From NCBI GenBank assembly GCA_037952775.1, contig JBANAY010000003.1:4774001-4838000 (forward strand): 64,000 bases of DNA, given 5' to 3'. Origin of the DNA: Clonostachys chloroleuca (Eukaryota; Ascomycota; Sordariomycetes; Hypocreales; Bionectriaceae). The notes under the pieces are model-generated. The model saw nothing but the letters and a program-made list of their open reading frames with translations. It made no database searches and was not told the DNA's origin. This document shows positions 1 to 10,736 of the stretch, piece by piece. Made by a program: the position numbers and the translations under genes. The number at the start of each line of letters is the position of its first letter. Positions within the stretch are counted from its first letter, which is position 1.

Positions 1-2
1 AA

Positions 3-878
3 AATGCCGTTGGCGGTGTGTGGGAATGTCCCAGCTTATTCCCTCTCCCTGTTGATGGGGATGGTAGTATGAAATGGGTTGCGCAGGTCGGGCTCAACCC
101 TGGAGGCCCGCCAGGTACACCTGGATCAGGGACTCAATACTTCGTCGGAGACTTCGATGGAACAACCTTCACTGCGGATCCTGAAAGCCTGCAGCAGACA
201 AACTGGCTCGATTGGGGCCCCGACTTCTACGCAGCTCTTAGCTTTTCGGGTCTTCCTGATACCGAGCGAGTTGATATTGCCTGGATGAACAACTGGAAGT
301 ACGGCGGGGTGATACCGACTGATCCTTGGCGAAGCGCAATGAGCATCCCACGAAAACTTTCGCTCACGACTATTGACAATACCGTAACTCTCGTGCAGAG
401 TCCGGTTCTGGACGCTGGAGCATGCTTTTCCCAGCATTGGGACTCTGTGCCAGCTGGAGTTACTAAACTCAAGCTTACTGGAAAGGCACTCGACACCACT
501 CTGACATTTACCAAATCAGAGTCGACCTACTTTGGCATAATCGTCCAGGCTACGGCGGATTTTAGTGAGCAGACCCGTATTGGGTACGATTTCACAACAG
601 AGCAGCTCTTTGTCAACCGGACACTGTCAGGAGTGACCGACTTCGATGGATCATTTCCAGGAGTGTATTCTGCGCCGTTGCCTTCTAGAAACGGCACCGT
701 CACGATTCGGGTCCTCAGCGACTGGTCTTCCGTTGAGGTATTTGGTGGGCAGGGCGAAGTCTCGATTACTGCCCAGATCTTCCCAAGTGATGCTGCTATT
801 GAATCTTATCTGTTCTCGATGGACGGGCCTACTAGCAATGTCGAGCTAAAGGCAAGAAAAGTTCATTCAGTATGGTGA
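3..878 (+). CDS. Glycoside hydrolase family 32 (exo-inulinase/levanase-like), 5' end outside window
   Basis: The C-terminal 291 residues of a GH32 fructan hydrolase; the frame is open to the left edge, so the N-terminal nucleophile region is missing. The first visible residues carry the GH32 motif W-E-C-P, whose Glu is the family's acid/base catalyst. Next come A-W-M-N-N-W, typical of fructan exo-hydrolases, and S-I-P-R-K-L-S, which ends the five-bladed propeller. The rest is the beta-sandwich domain, with the family-typical S-S-V-E-V-F-G-G near its end. GH32 enzymes release fructose from inulin, levan or sucrose, and in fungi are usually secreted. Which of these is the substrate cannot be told from this part. 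No intron is needed in the visible portion. The stop is at 876-878. Confidence 0.93.
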   Translation, partial: NAVGGVWECPSLFPLPVDGDGSMKWVAQVGLNPGGPPGTPGSGTQYFVGDFDGTTFTADPESLQQTNWLDWGPDFYAALSFSGLPDTERVDIAWMNNWKYGGVIPTDPWRSAMSIPRKLSLTTIDNTVTLVQSPVLDAGACFSQHWDSVPAGVTKLKLTGKALDTTLTFTKSESTYFGIIVQATADFSEQTRIGYDFTTEQLFVNRTLSGVTDFDGSFPGVYSAPLPSRNGTVTIRVLSDWSSVEVFGGQGEVSITAQIFPSDAAIESYLFSMDGPTSNVELKARKVHSVW

Positions 879-2499
879 AAGCCTGAACCGTAGCTAGGAG
901 TACCTGGTGCGTCACCGAGCTACCAACTGGCCAGGTACAAATTTGATGGCCGGTCTTCAGGACAGGGTGCGCCGGATTCGGTTTGGTCTTTGATCATCAG
1001 GAGGGCAGGATGTACTTGTCTGGGCGACCGTTCCATAGTCACCAAACGAGGTTGTTTGCAGCTTAGGAACTGGAATCCCTTGTGAATGTACAATGTGTTT
1101 TGATGGCTGCTCGGCTAAGCTTGATGTAACGGTATCTGTATACTTACGCAGTTCTGTGTAGCCTATCCGCTGATAATTTTCAGTATTTCTCTTCCAGACT
1201 GCGATCCTTTGTGTGAATTGATTCAACCCCAATTATGGGCTGTGACTAGACAGTGTGGCCTGAAGCACTGACCTCAGGACATTCTCGCCTGATCCATTCT
1301 ATTGCGACCGAGGTCTTCCAAATGTCAGCCTCTTACATCGCAATGATTAGGTAAATGTGTACTATCGGGGTCATGAATTTCCGATGGCAGGCCACGCGAA
1401 CGTGGGAAGTTTCGTCATTGATACGAAAGTTACCCAAAAGATGGCACACTCGCCTAGAGCGCAGAGCACATAGTAGGAACCAGTAGACACGATGATCTAT
1501 ACGGATGAAGGATGTGGTACTTGACTGGAGCCTGAGCTTGCAGTTCTGTATCACTTATCCAGGTCTAAGTTAGAAGAACAATTATGGTATCGAGAGATTG
1601 ATATTAATTCTACAACGAGAAGACTATATAGAGACCTTGCCCTTCTCTCCAATACGAAGGGCTTTGGGTGATTATGAAAACCCCTATTGGCTGAAATCTG
1701 AGTACATATGGAAAGACAATCTAATTATAGGACGGCTGGAAAAGGCACGACATGACGTGAGGTCCGCAGGTGATAGCTGAGGACGCGTCATCAAGCTCGA
1801 TGAGAAAATGGCACATGGACTCCAGCATCTGGACTGAAGTCCAATAGGCTCAGGCGTATGAGAGACAGAAATGCGATGTGATCCCTGAATTTAAGGGGCA
1901 TCAAATGCCCTATCAGAGCCCAAAGCCGGATCTTAGCACTCGGTAGTGGAAAGTTGGGCGCTTAATCGGCAGATCGGCCAGCCTTATATCCGCTACGCAT
2001 TTCCGGATGTTCATACATCGAAGCCATTCAACCAACGCTGTGAGTTTGATACGTCAAGTAGTTTCAAGGAAAAGTTTTCACTTACTACATATATAAAACT
2101 CCAAAATTGAGTCATATTGATGTTGATAACGAGGTGGAGGGCAGGGCATCTGGACACTTGAGGTTATACGCGATCACCAGCTGGTGCAAGTCGGAACAAC
2201 GGCAAGAAGGCCTGGACCGGCTTGGCTGTAGCGCCTCCAAGCTGATTGGAGTGTCCAGAATGATGGCTGCAGGCAAGTGGAGACAGCGGTTAGTAGTATT
2301 CGATGTGCTCCTCGCCGTGTTCCCGGCCAGGATCTTCTCTTCAATAGAAAAGGCGACGTATTTCATGCCGAGTTAGTCGTGGTACAGATTTCCGGTCATC
2401 CGCTTCTTCCTCCTATTTGACATGGTTACAAAAATCTCTTCTATTACTGAAGACCAGCAAAAATATTCCCAACAGTGAACAGCCACACATCTATTCAAC
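879..2499. other. Intergenic spacer, no gene seen
   Basis: About 1.6 kb between the GH32 gene and the small membrane protein. Only short ORFs on both strands (such as 2107-2376 and its antisense partner at 2112-2366), with no recognisable domain or splice pattern. An AT-rich TATA-like stretch lies near 2089-2099, about 400 bases before the next start codon. Confidence 0.6.
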
Positions 2500-2880
2500 A
2501 TGCCGCGTAGCATCGCGATGGAGTCACTGATATCTTTATATCTTCTTCTCTGCCTACTACAAAGCTGCCTGGCAGCATACCTTCCACCTATTTCACGTTC
2601 AGAAACATCATCAATCGATAATCCAACAACACTAGCAGGCAGGGGCTCAGACAATAATGACGACAGCGGCGGTCTGAGCATTGCGGGTAAAATAGGCGTG
2701 GGAGTTGGTGTCCCTGCGGCAATAGCCGTGTTAGTAGGCGTCGGCTTGATGATCAAACGGTGTCGCGACAAACGCCGTGATGAGGAGGAGGGGAATGGGA
2801 TGGACCACCTATACACAACGTCGAAAGCTCCCCAGCCTGCCCAGCCCGCAAATGAGTATAAGGGTTATTATTTCAAATAA
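2500..2880 (+). CDS. Small predicted single-pass membrane protein
   Basis: Single-exon ORF of 126 residues, not recognised as a named family. It has a hydrophobic N-terminal segment (about residues 8-25, resembling a cleavable signal peptide) and a Ser/Asn/Asp-rich extracellular stretch. A Gly/Val/Ala-rich transmembrane helix follows at about residues 60-86 (V-G-V-G-V-P-A-A-I-A-V). A basic stop-transfer patch (K-R-C-R-D-K-R-R) leads into a short acidic/Pro-rich cytoplasmic tail. The topology suggests a type I membrane protein of the kind common in filamentous fungi (short ectodomain, helix, small tail); a role in surface sensing would be a guess. A second ATG seven codons in is also possible. 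An antisense ORF (2373-2816) covers the same bases but lacks any such organisation. Confidence 0.6.
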   Translation: MPRSIAMESLISLYLLLCLLQSCLAAYLPPISRSETSSIDNPTTLAGRGSDNNDDSGGLSIAGKIGVGVGVPAAIAVLVGVGLMIKRCRDKRRDEEEGNGMDHLYTTSKAPQPAQPANEYKGYYFK

Positions 2881-3513
2881 GATCTGGAGAGATATCGAGA
2901 TTTCTCCCTTCATCTAGCTGGCCCTTGCAATGATAGTGAGTGGGCAAATATTTTGAAAGCAATTGTATATTGGATGAACGTTTATTGATTAACAAATTTG
3001 CACACGATATCATTATTATGCGCTAATAGAATGACTTCCCGTAAGCCCCAACGCGACAGAGGAAAAGAGTAAAAAGGATACATTAGAGCCAAAAAAAAGA
3101 ATCGCTTTGATACATACCTACACATAAAGCCAACGTGAAGGCTAATAATAGTCAATACCAATACCATAGTCTAGGAACGCTCACTCTGAGGTTGGATACC
3201 TATCATGGAACCTACCTTCTCAAGGATGTGTTTTTTCTAAATTAATATTGTTGCCTCTCGACACACATTCACAGTCTATTCTCACAAATTTGAATGCATC
3301 TTGAATAAGTCTAAGTATTCTCTAACACCTCCAAAAACTAAAACGGAAACAAGGGATACCGCTCTATCTATTTGTAAAACTGCTCCATAGGGGGTTATAC
3401 CATATCTTTATATCACCTCCAAAGTTAGAATACAACTCCCACTTTCAAGCAAAGGGAAGAAAAAACATATTTTGTTAAAAATGAAAGGGAAAACATGATG
3501 CTTAGCGGAGAGG
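2881..3513. other. AT-rich convergent 3' spacer
   Basis: Lies between the 3' ends of the membrane-protein gene and the methyltransferase gene. It is AT-rich with several short A/T runs and no ORF worth calling; probably the two 3' untranslated regions. Confidence 0.5.
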
Positions 3514-4692
3514 TCAGATTTTTTGGGCAACAATTCTATATGTAGTCGTAACAAGTCCCATGTCGTCCATCTGCTCAAACGCCTTTCCATCTAGACAAAA
3601 ACGGTCGATGAGCATAGTGAAGTGAGGCGGTAGGAGATGCGCATGGACCAATCCGTGAATCATCCGTCTGAGAGAACGGAAGTAAAAGTCGACCTTGTCA
3701 ATGAGAGCGGCTTGGCGGCCGTCTATACTCGGATTGTCTGATTTTATGATGGTGAACCCTGCTTCTACTAATGCCTTCTCGAAGCTTGCTGGTGTTGGTG
3801 TACCTACGGCACCAATCAGGGGTTTCACCCGGCGCATCAAGCTCGCATGGGTCGGATTCTCGGGGTCGTAGGCAGGCAAGCTTACCCAATCCAAGAGAAG
3901 AAATTTGGCGCCGGGCTTGAGAATTCTGTGTATCTCCTTGAATAAGAGGGATGGGTCCTTGCACAAACTAAGCGCTTGTATCTCGTAGAATGCATCGAAA
4001 GATTGATCCTCAAAAGGCAGGGGTAGATTATTTTGATCGTGCACCACGAACTTGTTCATGTTACCAAGGGACGTATTCCATTGTCGCGCCTGGTTGATCT
4101 GGTTCTCGTCGATGTTGAGTCCAGTGACCTGAGCCCCTGAATAGCTGCTCATATGTGCCGCCACCCTTCCGCGACCACAGCCCAGATCCAGCACTGTCAT
4201 TGAGGGCGCCAACCCAATCTCTTCTGCTATCGCCTCCTCATTCAAGAGCTGGTTATCGAGGACAGATGCTTTCTTGTCCATGACAGGCGGGATGTACATT
4301 TTCTCGACATCTCCTAAGCTGCAGAGATGGTTCAGAACCGAGTAGTATGCTTTGAGAGAGTCGCCAACCTGCTGTTGATAATCAGGGCCAAAAGCTGAAA
4401 TCATCTTCTCCTCATCCGCCCAATCGTTCTCATATATTCTATAAGATCTCATAAAATCCTCAACTTCTTTTGGGGTAAGATTGTAGATGTGCTTGAAAGA
4501 CCTGACAAATGTCTTCCATCGTTTAGTCGAGGCAGAGCGGTCCACATGGCGTTGTTTTGCCGTCTCCCGGCCTACGTTTTTGATAGGCTTCTCATCGACA
4601 CTTTCGCTAGACCGCGAGCTTCCACTTATAGGTGTTGCTTGGCTGTCCACAGGGGCAGCGATAGCTGCAGAGCGCGAAACAGCTACGGACAT
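3514..4692 (-). CDS. Sterol 24-C-methyltransferase-like SAM-dependent methyltransferase
   Basis: Single exon of 392 residues from the ATG at 4692. A frame extension to 4758 exists but the protein-like sequence starts with M-S-V-A-V-S-R-S. The class I SAM motif L-D-L-G-C-G-R-G-R is at about residues 168-176. It is followed by an acidic strand end (T-G-L-N-I-D-E), a post-motif block (F-D-A-F-Y-E-I-Q-A) and E-I-H-R-I-L-K-P-G, the arrangement of ERG6-type methyltransferases. A C-terminal region resembles the sterol methyltransferase C domain. The ERG6 signature Y-E-Y-G-W-G before the SAM site is absent (here L-C-S-L-G-D-V-E-K), so the substrate need not be zymosterol; a secondary-metabolite terpenoid or steroid is possible. 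Residues 15-60 are low-complexity. No intron is needed. Confidence 0.85.
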   Translation of the reverse strand: MSVAVSRSAAIAAPVDSQATPISGSSRSSESVDEKPIKNVGRETAKQRHVDRSASTKRWKTFVRSFKHIYNLTPKEVEDFMRSYRIYENDWADEEKMISAFGPDYQQQVGDSLKAYYSVLNHLCSLGDVEKMYIPPVMDKKASVLDNQLLNEEAIAEEIGLAPSMTVLDLGCGRGRVAAHMSSYSGAQVTGLNIDENQINQARQWNTSLGNMNKFVVHDQNNLPLPFEDQSFDAFYEIQALSLCKDPSLLFKEIHRILKPGAKFLLLDWVSLPAYDPENPTHASLMRRVKPLIGAVGTPTPASFEKALVEAGFTIIKSDNPSIDGRQAALIDKVDFYFRSLRRMIHGLVHAHLLPPHFTMLIDRFCLDGKAFEQMDDMGLVTTTYRIVAQKI

Positions 4693-6700
4693 GATAGAAC
4701 AAAATAAACGAGCATAAACCTGAACGGTTTGAGTGCTTTGGTCGAATACCAACCCCAAATTTTACAAATGGGCAAATTCTTGGGTTTTCATATCCTTGCA
4801 AGTATGTGTGCTCACCTCCTTTTCGGCGTGACTGGCCGCTGAGAAATCCGGAGCAAGGAATGTGGGATGATCACACGATGGTTGGCGGTTTGATTTCCGT
4901 TGCAGCCGAGCGGTGCCCGCTTATTCGTGAGCTCTCCGTAGTCTCCGGCATCCACGGTGGGAACGTGTCACAAAGTTTGCTCGAAACTGACTGCGAGATC
5001 ACATCATCTCATCACCGAAAATGAAAGGATTTGTCAAGTAGGCCCGCTTTGGTCCCTTTGTCGGATCAAGCTTGTCCACCTCTTAAGCGATGTCGGGGGG
5101 AACCGTGTTCGGTGATAGGGCTGAGGAGAATAACGCGCATCACCAGACACATTACCCCCGTCTATCTGCTTGTAGATCCTAATGAGTCAATGTGACCCGA
5201 GCCTAATGACGTATTCGTTTTCTTCAGAGAGTAATTTAAATTGACCAACAAGGGTGTACCCGTGCATTGGGCACCTCGCGAGTCTCGGCTAGATGACTCG
5301 GCCGACGCTTCGGAGGTGATATCAGGAGGTAAGCGTTGTCAGTCATCCCCCGGACGTTCCGGCCGGAGACAAAAGTCAGAAAAGGCCGAAATCGACCTGC
5401 TTGTAGATTTGAAGCTGGAGTACCCCCAACAAAAATCAAATCTCTGAATGCCCGGTACTCCGATTGTCCGTTCTGGACTTGTCCAACCCTGCTGCAGCTG
5501 TATGCCTGTTCTCCTAGGTAGGGTGGAAGAGAACAGTTTTACGAACACAAACTTAATGCATGAATTATTATTCCCTTCCTTTCTCGTGAGCTTTCTTCCG
5601 TCAGAATAATTCGTTGAGAAATACACCTCCGCATCATGCCAAAGACGTGAAGCGGGTCATCGTACGAGAAAGAGAACATGAATTCCTTCACGGTTCAAAC
5701 AAAAAAAAAAGGGACAAAATTGGGCGGAGGGGGAGGCATATCTGGTCGACCAACCTTTCGTGCTGTTTTCGTGATGGCCAGGTCCGCTCAATTTCATCAG
5801 CACATCAGTTGACGCACGCACACACGCCGTTTCGATATTCAGAAGCTACGCGAAGGATAACCTACCACCAATATCTCAACCCAGTTAATACATGCCTCAA
5901 CTCTGGATAAATCTTCTTAGAGTTGAGTATCTTCCCCCGTCATAGATCGTATTCAACCTCGAGCATCACATATCCATGGTAAGGCGATCGGCGCAAATCG
6001 AGCAAATATGCCATGTGCAACGAAGATAAACAGACGGTTGAGACGACGGTTAAAAATCAACCAAAGTAACTTGACTAATTCCAGGCTTTCAATAACTTCA
6101 TTTACCTCTGAAGGCGCGATCCGCGTTGAGGATAACTCTTCAACGAATATCAACTCCAGCGAAGCACCCTACCCTAGAGGATCATCCGACCAATCAATCG
6201 TCCACGCTTACAGCATCGGAAAAGACTCAGGCATGGGAATGCTTGAAAATAAAGCGGCCGAGGTTCGATATGGAAATAAAATCGGTCGAGTTCAAGGGGG
6301 TTCAACTTATCTTCATGATTTATTGTGACCAATCTACTGCACTCACATTTCTTGAGACATTTCAGGTGTTTTATTGCCCCTGATCATTCTTTTTTGGGCA
6401 AAAGAAATACGACAAACTTTGGGAAAATTAGGCCTAGTAGAGAATGTAGCGAGATCGGAGGTACGAACGGAATCCCGCTTATGGTAAGGTTTGCGTATGC
6501 TTTGTCCCCCCCAGAACCCGTTCGGCTTTGGAGAAACATATCCACTATGGATGCATTGTTTTGGACATTCGTGCGCCGACGCCTAAAGCACGTCATAGTC
6601 GCCGGTACGAAGGCAACAGAATCCCTTCAAAGGTGCACAGAAAGTTACCTTGAACCTCAATCATTAAGTTTCAGCACAACCAAACAGCCGAAAACTCACC
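4693..6700. other. Long intergenic spacer (divergent promoters)
   Basis: About 2 kb between two genes that diverge from it (methyltransferase on minus, acyltransferase on plus), so it should hold both promoters. Short ORFs (5614-5910, 6008-6328, 6325-6708) show no domain or consistent splicing. An A-run lies at about 5701-5710. I found no repeat or transposon signature. Confidence 0.55.
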
Positions 6701-7844
6701 ATGATTGAGATACGGTGTTCAGGAACACCATCTGAGGTATGTGAAAGAGGATGCCGACGTCGTGGACTGGATCTGATTAATGGCTCTCAACTTGCAGATC
6801 GGCTACCAGCATGGTACAGCCGCCAGAGACAAGGTAGAAGGATCCCTTGCCTTTTACAGAGGCTTGTTTCGGTCCAGCTGCCGTTTGGATTGGGCGTCTG
6901 TTCTCCAAGAGGCCGCCAAATACGTCGAATTCTTGCGTGGATATTGCCCTAGATACTATGAGGAGATGCAGGGCATTGCCAAAGGCGCCAACGTGGACAT
7001 CCTGGACATCGTTGCTCTGAATGTTAGAACCGAGATCAACTTTGGACTTTTCACTGCAGATCAGTCACTGCCTGTGCAAAGCGACGGATGCACGAGCGTG
7101 GCATACAAGAACAAGACAGGCGACGTTCTACTCGCCCAGAATTGGGATTGGCAGAGGGAACAAGCTGCCAACCTTTTTGTTTGCCACATCAGTCAACCGG
7201 GTACAAATCTCCCCGATATTTCCATGGTCACCGAGGGCGGGGTCATCGGGAAGATTGGGTTCAACTCGAGCGGCGTGGGAGTTTGTTTGAACGCAATAAG
7301 AGCGCGGGGAGTAGATGTCTCCCGATACCCCATCCACGTCGCACTGAGAAAAGCGCTCGAGTCCGGCTCGGCGAGAGCAGCTGTCAATGCTATTAGTCTC
7401 ATCGGAACAGCCGGGAGCGGCCATATTCTCATCTCTGATCAGTCAGAGGCCCTCGGATTGGAGTGCACAAGTGTTGGTACAAAGGAACTTCAGTTGAATA
7501 ATGAAGGCATTTTGGTCCATACCAACCACCTGCTTCTGGACCATGCTGGTGTTGAAGAGGTCCCTTGGTTGGGTGATTCTCCTCGGAGATTAGACCGCTT
7601 CAATCATCTAATTACGAATGCGGTTGCATCCACGGCTTTTGGTAAGGATTCCCTCTTTGAGCTTTTCAAAGATGAGACCGGGTATCCTAGCTCCATCAAT
7701 CGCCGTCAAACCGAATCGTGCAAAAGCGAAACACTATTTAATATCATCATGGATTTGGCGGCGCGGAAAGGCACGGTATCGGTTGGGAGGCCAACAGAGC
7801 AGTCCCAACGAATAGAGATTGCTTTGCGCGCCAATAAACAATGA
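6701..7844 (+). CDS. Isopenicillin-N acyltransferase-like Ntn hydrolase (penDE/IAL family)
   Basis: Exons 6701-6736 and 6798-7844, intron 6737-6797 (GTATGT...TTGCAG); 360 residues. The tiny first exon encodes M-I-E-I-R-C-S-G-T-P-S-E, matching the start of penDE proteins (short strand, then G-T-P), and splices in phase 0 to I-G-Y-Q-H-G. The family self-cleaves before a conserved Cys to make an alpha/beta heterodimer; here the site D-G-C-T-S is intact with Cys at residue 110. Other family blocks are present: R-Y-Y-E-E-M-Q-G-I-A-K-G-A, Q-N-W-D-W, T-E-G-G-V-I-G-K-I-G-F-N-S-S-G-V, V-H-T-N-H and the near C-terminal V-G-R-P-T. True penicillin acyltransferases end in a peroxisomal PTS1 such as A-R-L; this one ends R-A-N-K-Q, so a cytosolic enzyme is likely. 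No pcbAB or pcbC lies nearby, so penicillin synthesis is not implied; the substrate is unknown. Confidence 0.88.
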
Positions 7845-8253
7845 TGGGACCCTTGCCTTTTTTCCACTTCCTGCGGTAAGGCACCTGCCAGTCCCACATC
7901 ACAGCTGGCTGTGCCAAGGTGAGGCTGACACTGGGGTAATGTATGTGGTACAGGTTACGATGTTAATCGCTACCGATGGTCAGCTGAAAGAATATGGCGT
8001 GGTGAGGCGGGGCATGAATCCATCCATATACCTATAAGGATTCAATTTCTTTGTTGCTGAGTGAGGAATCCCGAGATCGCCAGCTGACGCCCATGCTCAC
8101 ACCACCCAACGTAACATGGACCGGCTAGCCCCCAATTTAGCGATAGCATGAATAAATCTATATCTACTACTACTTTTTGACCTGAGTCGGGCTGCTAAGT
8201 CCACTCTTAGTTCTCTTTTCCCCTCTGCTATACCGAGGTGGTATGCCTGCGTC
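7845..8253. other. Short intergenic region, no gene seen
   Basis: About 400 bases between the acyltransferase stop and the 2EXR start codon. No ORF, RNA or repeat recognised; it should hold the terminator of one gene and the promoter of the next. Confidence 0.5.
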
Positions 8254-9534
8254 ATGGGCTCTCCAATTGGCACGCTCAACTCGGCTTTCTTTGGCGACCA
8301 CTCCCAGTACATCCCGCGTATTCAAGAGCGGTCGGATCCCACAGTCTTTCAATATTTCCAAGAACTTCCTACAGAGCTTAGGCTTCGGATCTGGCATCTC
8401 TACCTTGGTCACCAGATGCGGCGGCTGATCACGATAAAGCTGTTGCATGTCGTCAATGCGGAAGAGAGCTCCCGGCGCGGGAAACTCGGACAAAGCCTTC
8501 AATATAAAAATCTCAACCATCTTGGAAATATCGTATCAGGATGCAATTACGACATAATTCCGAGGGATCCGCTGTACATTTGTCCTTTGTTACGAGTCAA
8601 CCGAGAAGCGCGACATTCTGTGCTATGTCGATACCCCATCAAGGCCCCTTTGAAGTCCAGGAAAGGGTTGGGAGAAAGAGCTGGGCCGTTACTGCATTTG
8701 AACCCGGAATATGATTGTATCTACATCCAATCGTTGAAAGCGCCAGTTCAAACATTATTAGGCTTTTTAAATGATCTACGATCTTACGATAGTGGCTCTG
8801 TCGGTCTGCTGCACTTGGCGCTTGACTGTCGATCTCCGGACATCTTACGATGCTTGGAATCAATCAAACCAGAGACTTTACTTCAAGTAGAGTTTGAATC
8901 TTTCGTGAGAAGTTTGAGAAATCTCCGGTCGCTTTGGGGGGTTTACCTTCTTGATGACTGTAATCGAATAATGCTGGGTTCGTTCTCAGCACCCATGAAC
9001 TTCAAACTAGGCCTAATTCCCGCCATTCCTATTCTTGCTGAAGTTACAGATTACAAGATTTTTAATCCCGACCCTCGTCCTATTATACCTGATCTCAAGA
9101 ACATAATAATTGGGTTAGACCCCCGGCCGGTTGTGACTTATTGGAAGGAGATGGAAGCCAGATTCGGACTCGACGTGGAGGAAGCCTCGGAACCGCTACT
9201 TCGGAAAATTTCTTATATTCTTGCTGTCGATGGCACCAGCAATCATGAGATGTGTGTATCTACTTCTCATGACGTCTGTGTCTCTCGACGAGTCTGCGAT
9301 TCTGATTCTTTGAAACGATATTTAATTTACGAGAAGAACGATCTAAGTCGTCGAAATCTTTGGACCCAATTTCTCAGACAGGCCGAAGCCAGGCAGCGAC
9401 AAGAACAATCTGCTGCGGGATTTTGGTTGTTTCCTGAAGACTCATTTGAGAACCTTCCACGACAAGAGGATGGTAATAGAATTCATGACTTAACCTCAAG
9501 ACACCCCAGTCTCGGACTTTTTCGATTGGGATGA
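8254..9534 (+). CDS. 2EXR-domain protein
   Basis: Single-exon ORF of 426 residues starting at the ATG at 8254. Residues about 27-48 carry the fungal 2EXR signature F-x-x-F-x-E-L-P-T-E-L-R-L-R-I-W. Further on are the usual family elements, such as the N-R-E-A-R block (residues about 113-117, reading L-R-V-N-R-E-A-R) and a later short Y-D-C-I-Y-I strand. The family is very expanded in filamentous ascomycetes and resembles F-box proteins in its opening motif, but its biochemical role is not established. The C-terminal third has no recognised domain. Nothing in the sequence links it functionally to its neighbours; 2EXR genes often sit in accessory regions. Confidence 0.85.
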   Translation: MGSPIGTLNSAFFGDHSQYIPRIQERSDPTVFQYFQELPTELRLRIWHLYLGHQMRRLITIKLLHVVNAEESSRRGKLGQSLQYKNLNHLGNIVSGCNYDIIPRDPLYICPLLRVNREARHSVLCRYPIKAPLKSRKGLGERAGPLLHLNPEYDCIYIQSLKAPVQTLLGFLNDLRSYDSGSVGLLHLALDCRSPDILRCLESIKPETLLQVEFESFVRSLRNLRSLWGVYLLDDCNRIMLGSFSAPMNFKLGLIPAIPILAEVTDYKIFNPDPRPIIPDLKNIIIGLDPRPVVTYWKEMEARFGLDVEEASEPLLRKISYILAVDGTSNHEMCVSTSHDVCVSRRVCDSDSLKRYLIYEKNDLSRRNLWTQFLRQAEARQRQEQSAAGFWLFPEDSFENLPRQEDGNRIHDLTSRHPSLGLFRLG

Positions 9535-10736
9535 GGATTGTTGATTAAAAGCACACAAAGCGGAATTGGAAGGCTTGGCTTGACATGACCTAATTATTAA
9601 TTTGACAAAGAGCCATGAGGGTATAGTTTTTTGAAAATATTGTAGTTCGTCTCTGAAATCATAGTAAAAAAGCGGCAACTTTCGGGATTTAGGCATCTTT
9701 CTCTATTAGTCATTCAGCATCTTCATTATAAAGAAAACGTGGCACAGCTTTATGATCAATCATCACATCTATGCGTGGTTTCCCTATCTCGACCTGGGAT
9801 TGTGGAAGACAATCTTGAGTAATTACATTTATATCCCCTTTATGAATCTCTTGATCGAACATGCGCTAGAGCATAGTGAAAACACAATCTACATCGTAAC
9901 AGTGAACTCAGTAGGGCTATTGGGGAGATCGCTAGTCTAGTCATCATTTCTGCCAACCCTAGCGTTACAAAGGTATTCGACGGCCAAACCGCTCTCGGGA
10001 GGGTGGTCTCTTTCCCATCTTGACGCGTCTGAAAAAAATTCACTAGTTATTTCAGATCCAAAAGCTCAGTTAATTGATAGCATTTCAGGGCACACCCAGG
10101 AGCGTCAGAATCCACTCACTGATAGGTACAGGAGTTCTCGCTGGCGAGCAAGCTCTCAGCCAACGAGGTGATAGGTATGGCATAGCCAAGATAGTTCACA
10201 TGCAGGGTACTTCATTCTGCCCAAGACAAAGAGATATATGCGTAATATAATTACCAGGATGGAGTATATGGATTAATTGCCCCTCATGTGTAATGTATCT
10301 TGAGGGGTACTTGAAACGACGTATATTTTGCTGTACTCGCAAGACGCGCTTGTGTGACTACACCGCTCGCAAAGGCCAACATAGGAAAGGGTTCTGCGAG
10401 TATCGGGCCATAATATCGGAAAGGCAAGGGAACCCGGGCTTGAGACTTTAAAATGTGAGCTGCTGACCACACCATAGTTAAACAACCTTCCACAATAGCT
10501 ATTATCTAAATGGGGTTCTGGTGTGTGTGTGTAGTCTCATTTGATCAAATAGTCCATGTCAGCTTCTCCCCGTCACTTCTATTTCTTGGCCTAACAAAGC
10601 AAACAGGGGTTGGAAACAATAGCCTGATGGACACAATGAACAATTGGCTAGGATGTCTATCTGCGTTTACTCTTCAACTCAATTTCCGAGCCCGGTGTCT
10701 TCTTTGTTTTAACCTCCTTTCTCTCGCCTTCGCACT
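9535..10736. other. Intergenic spacer
   Basis: About 1.2 kb, AT-rich, with short ORFs on both strands (9752-9940, 10273-10485, 10510-10752). The last one lies just upstream of the monooxygenase relic and could contain its lost first exon, but I could not find an ATG-containing exon with a convincing splice junction. Confidence 0.45.

Noticed and set aside
2107..2376. 89-codon ORF, with an antisense ORF of similar length
   Set aside because: No domain, signal or codon pattern favouring either strand; both look like chance.
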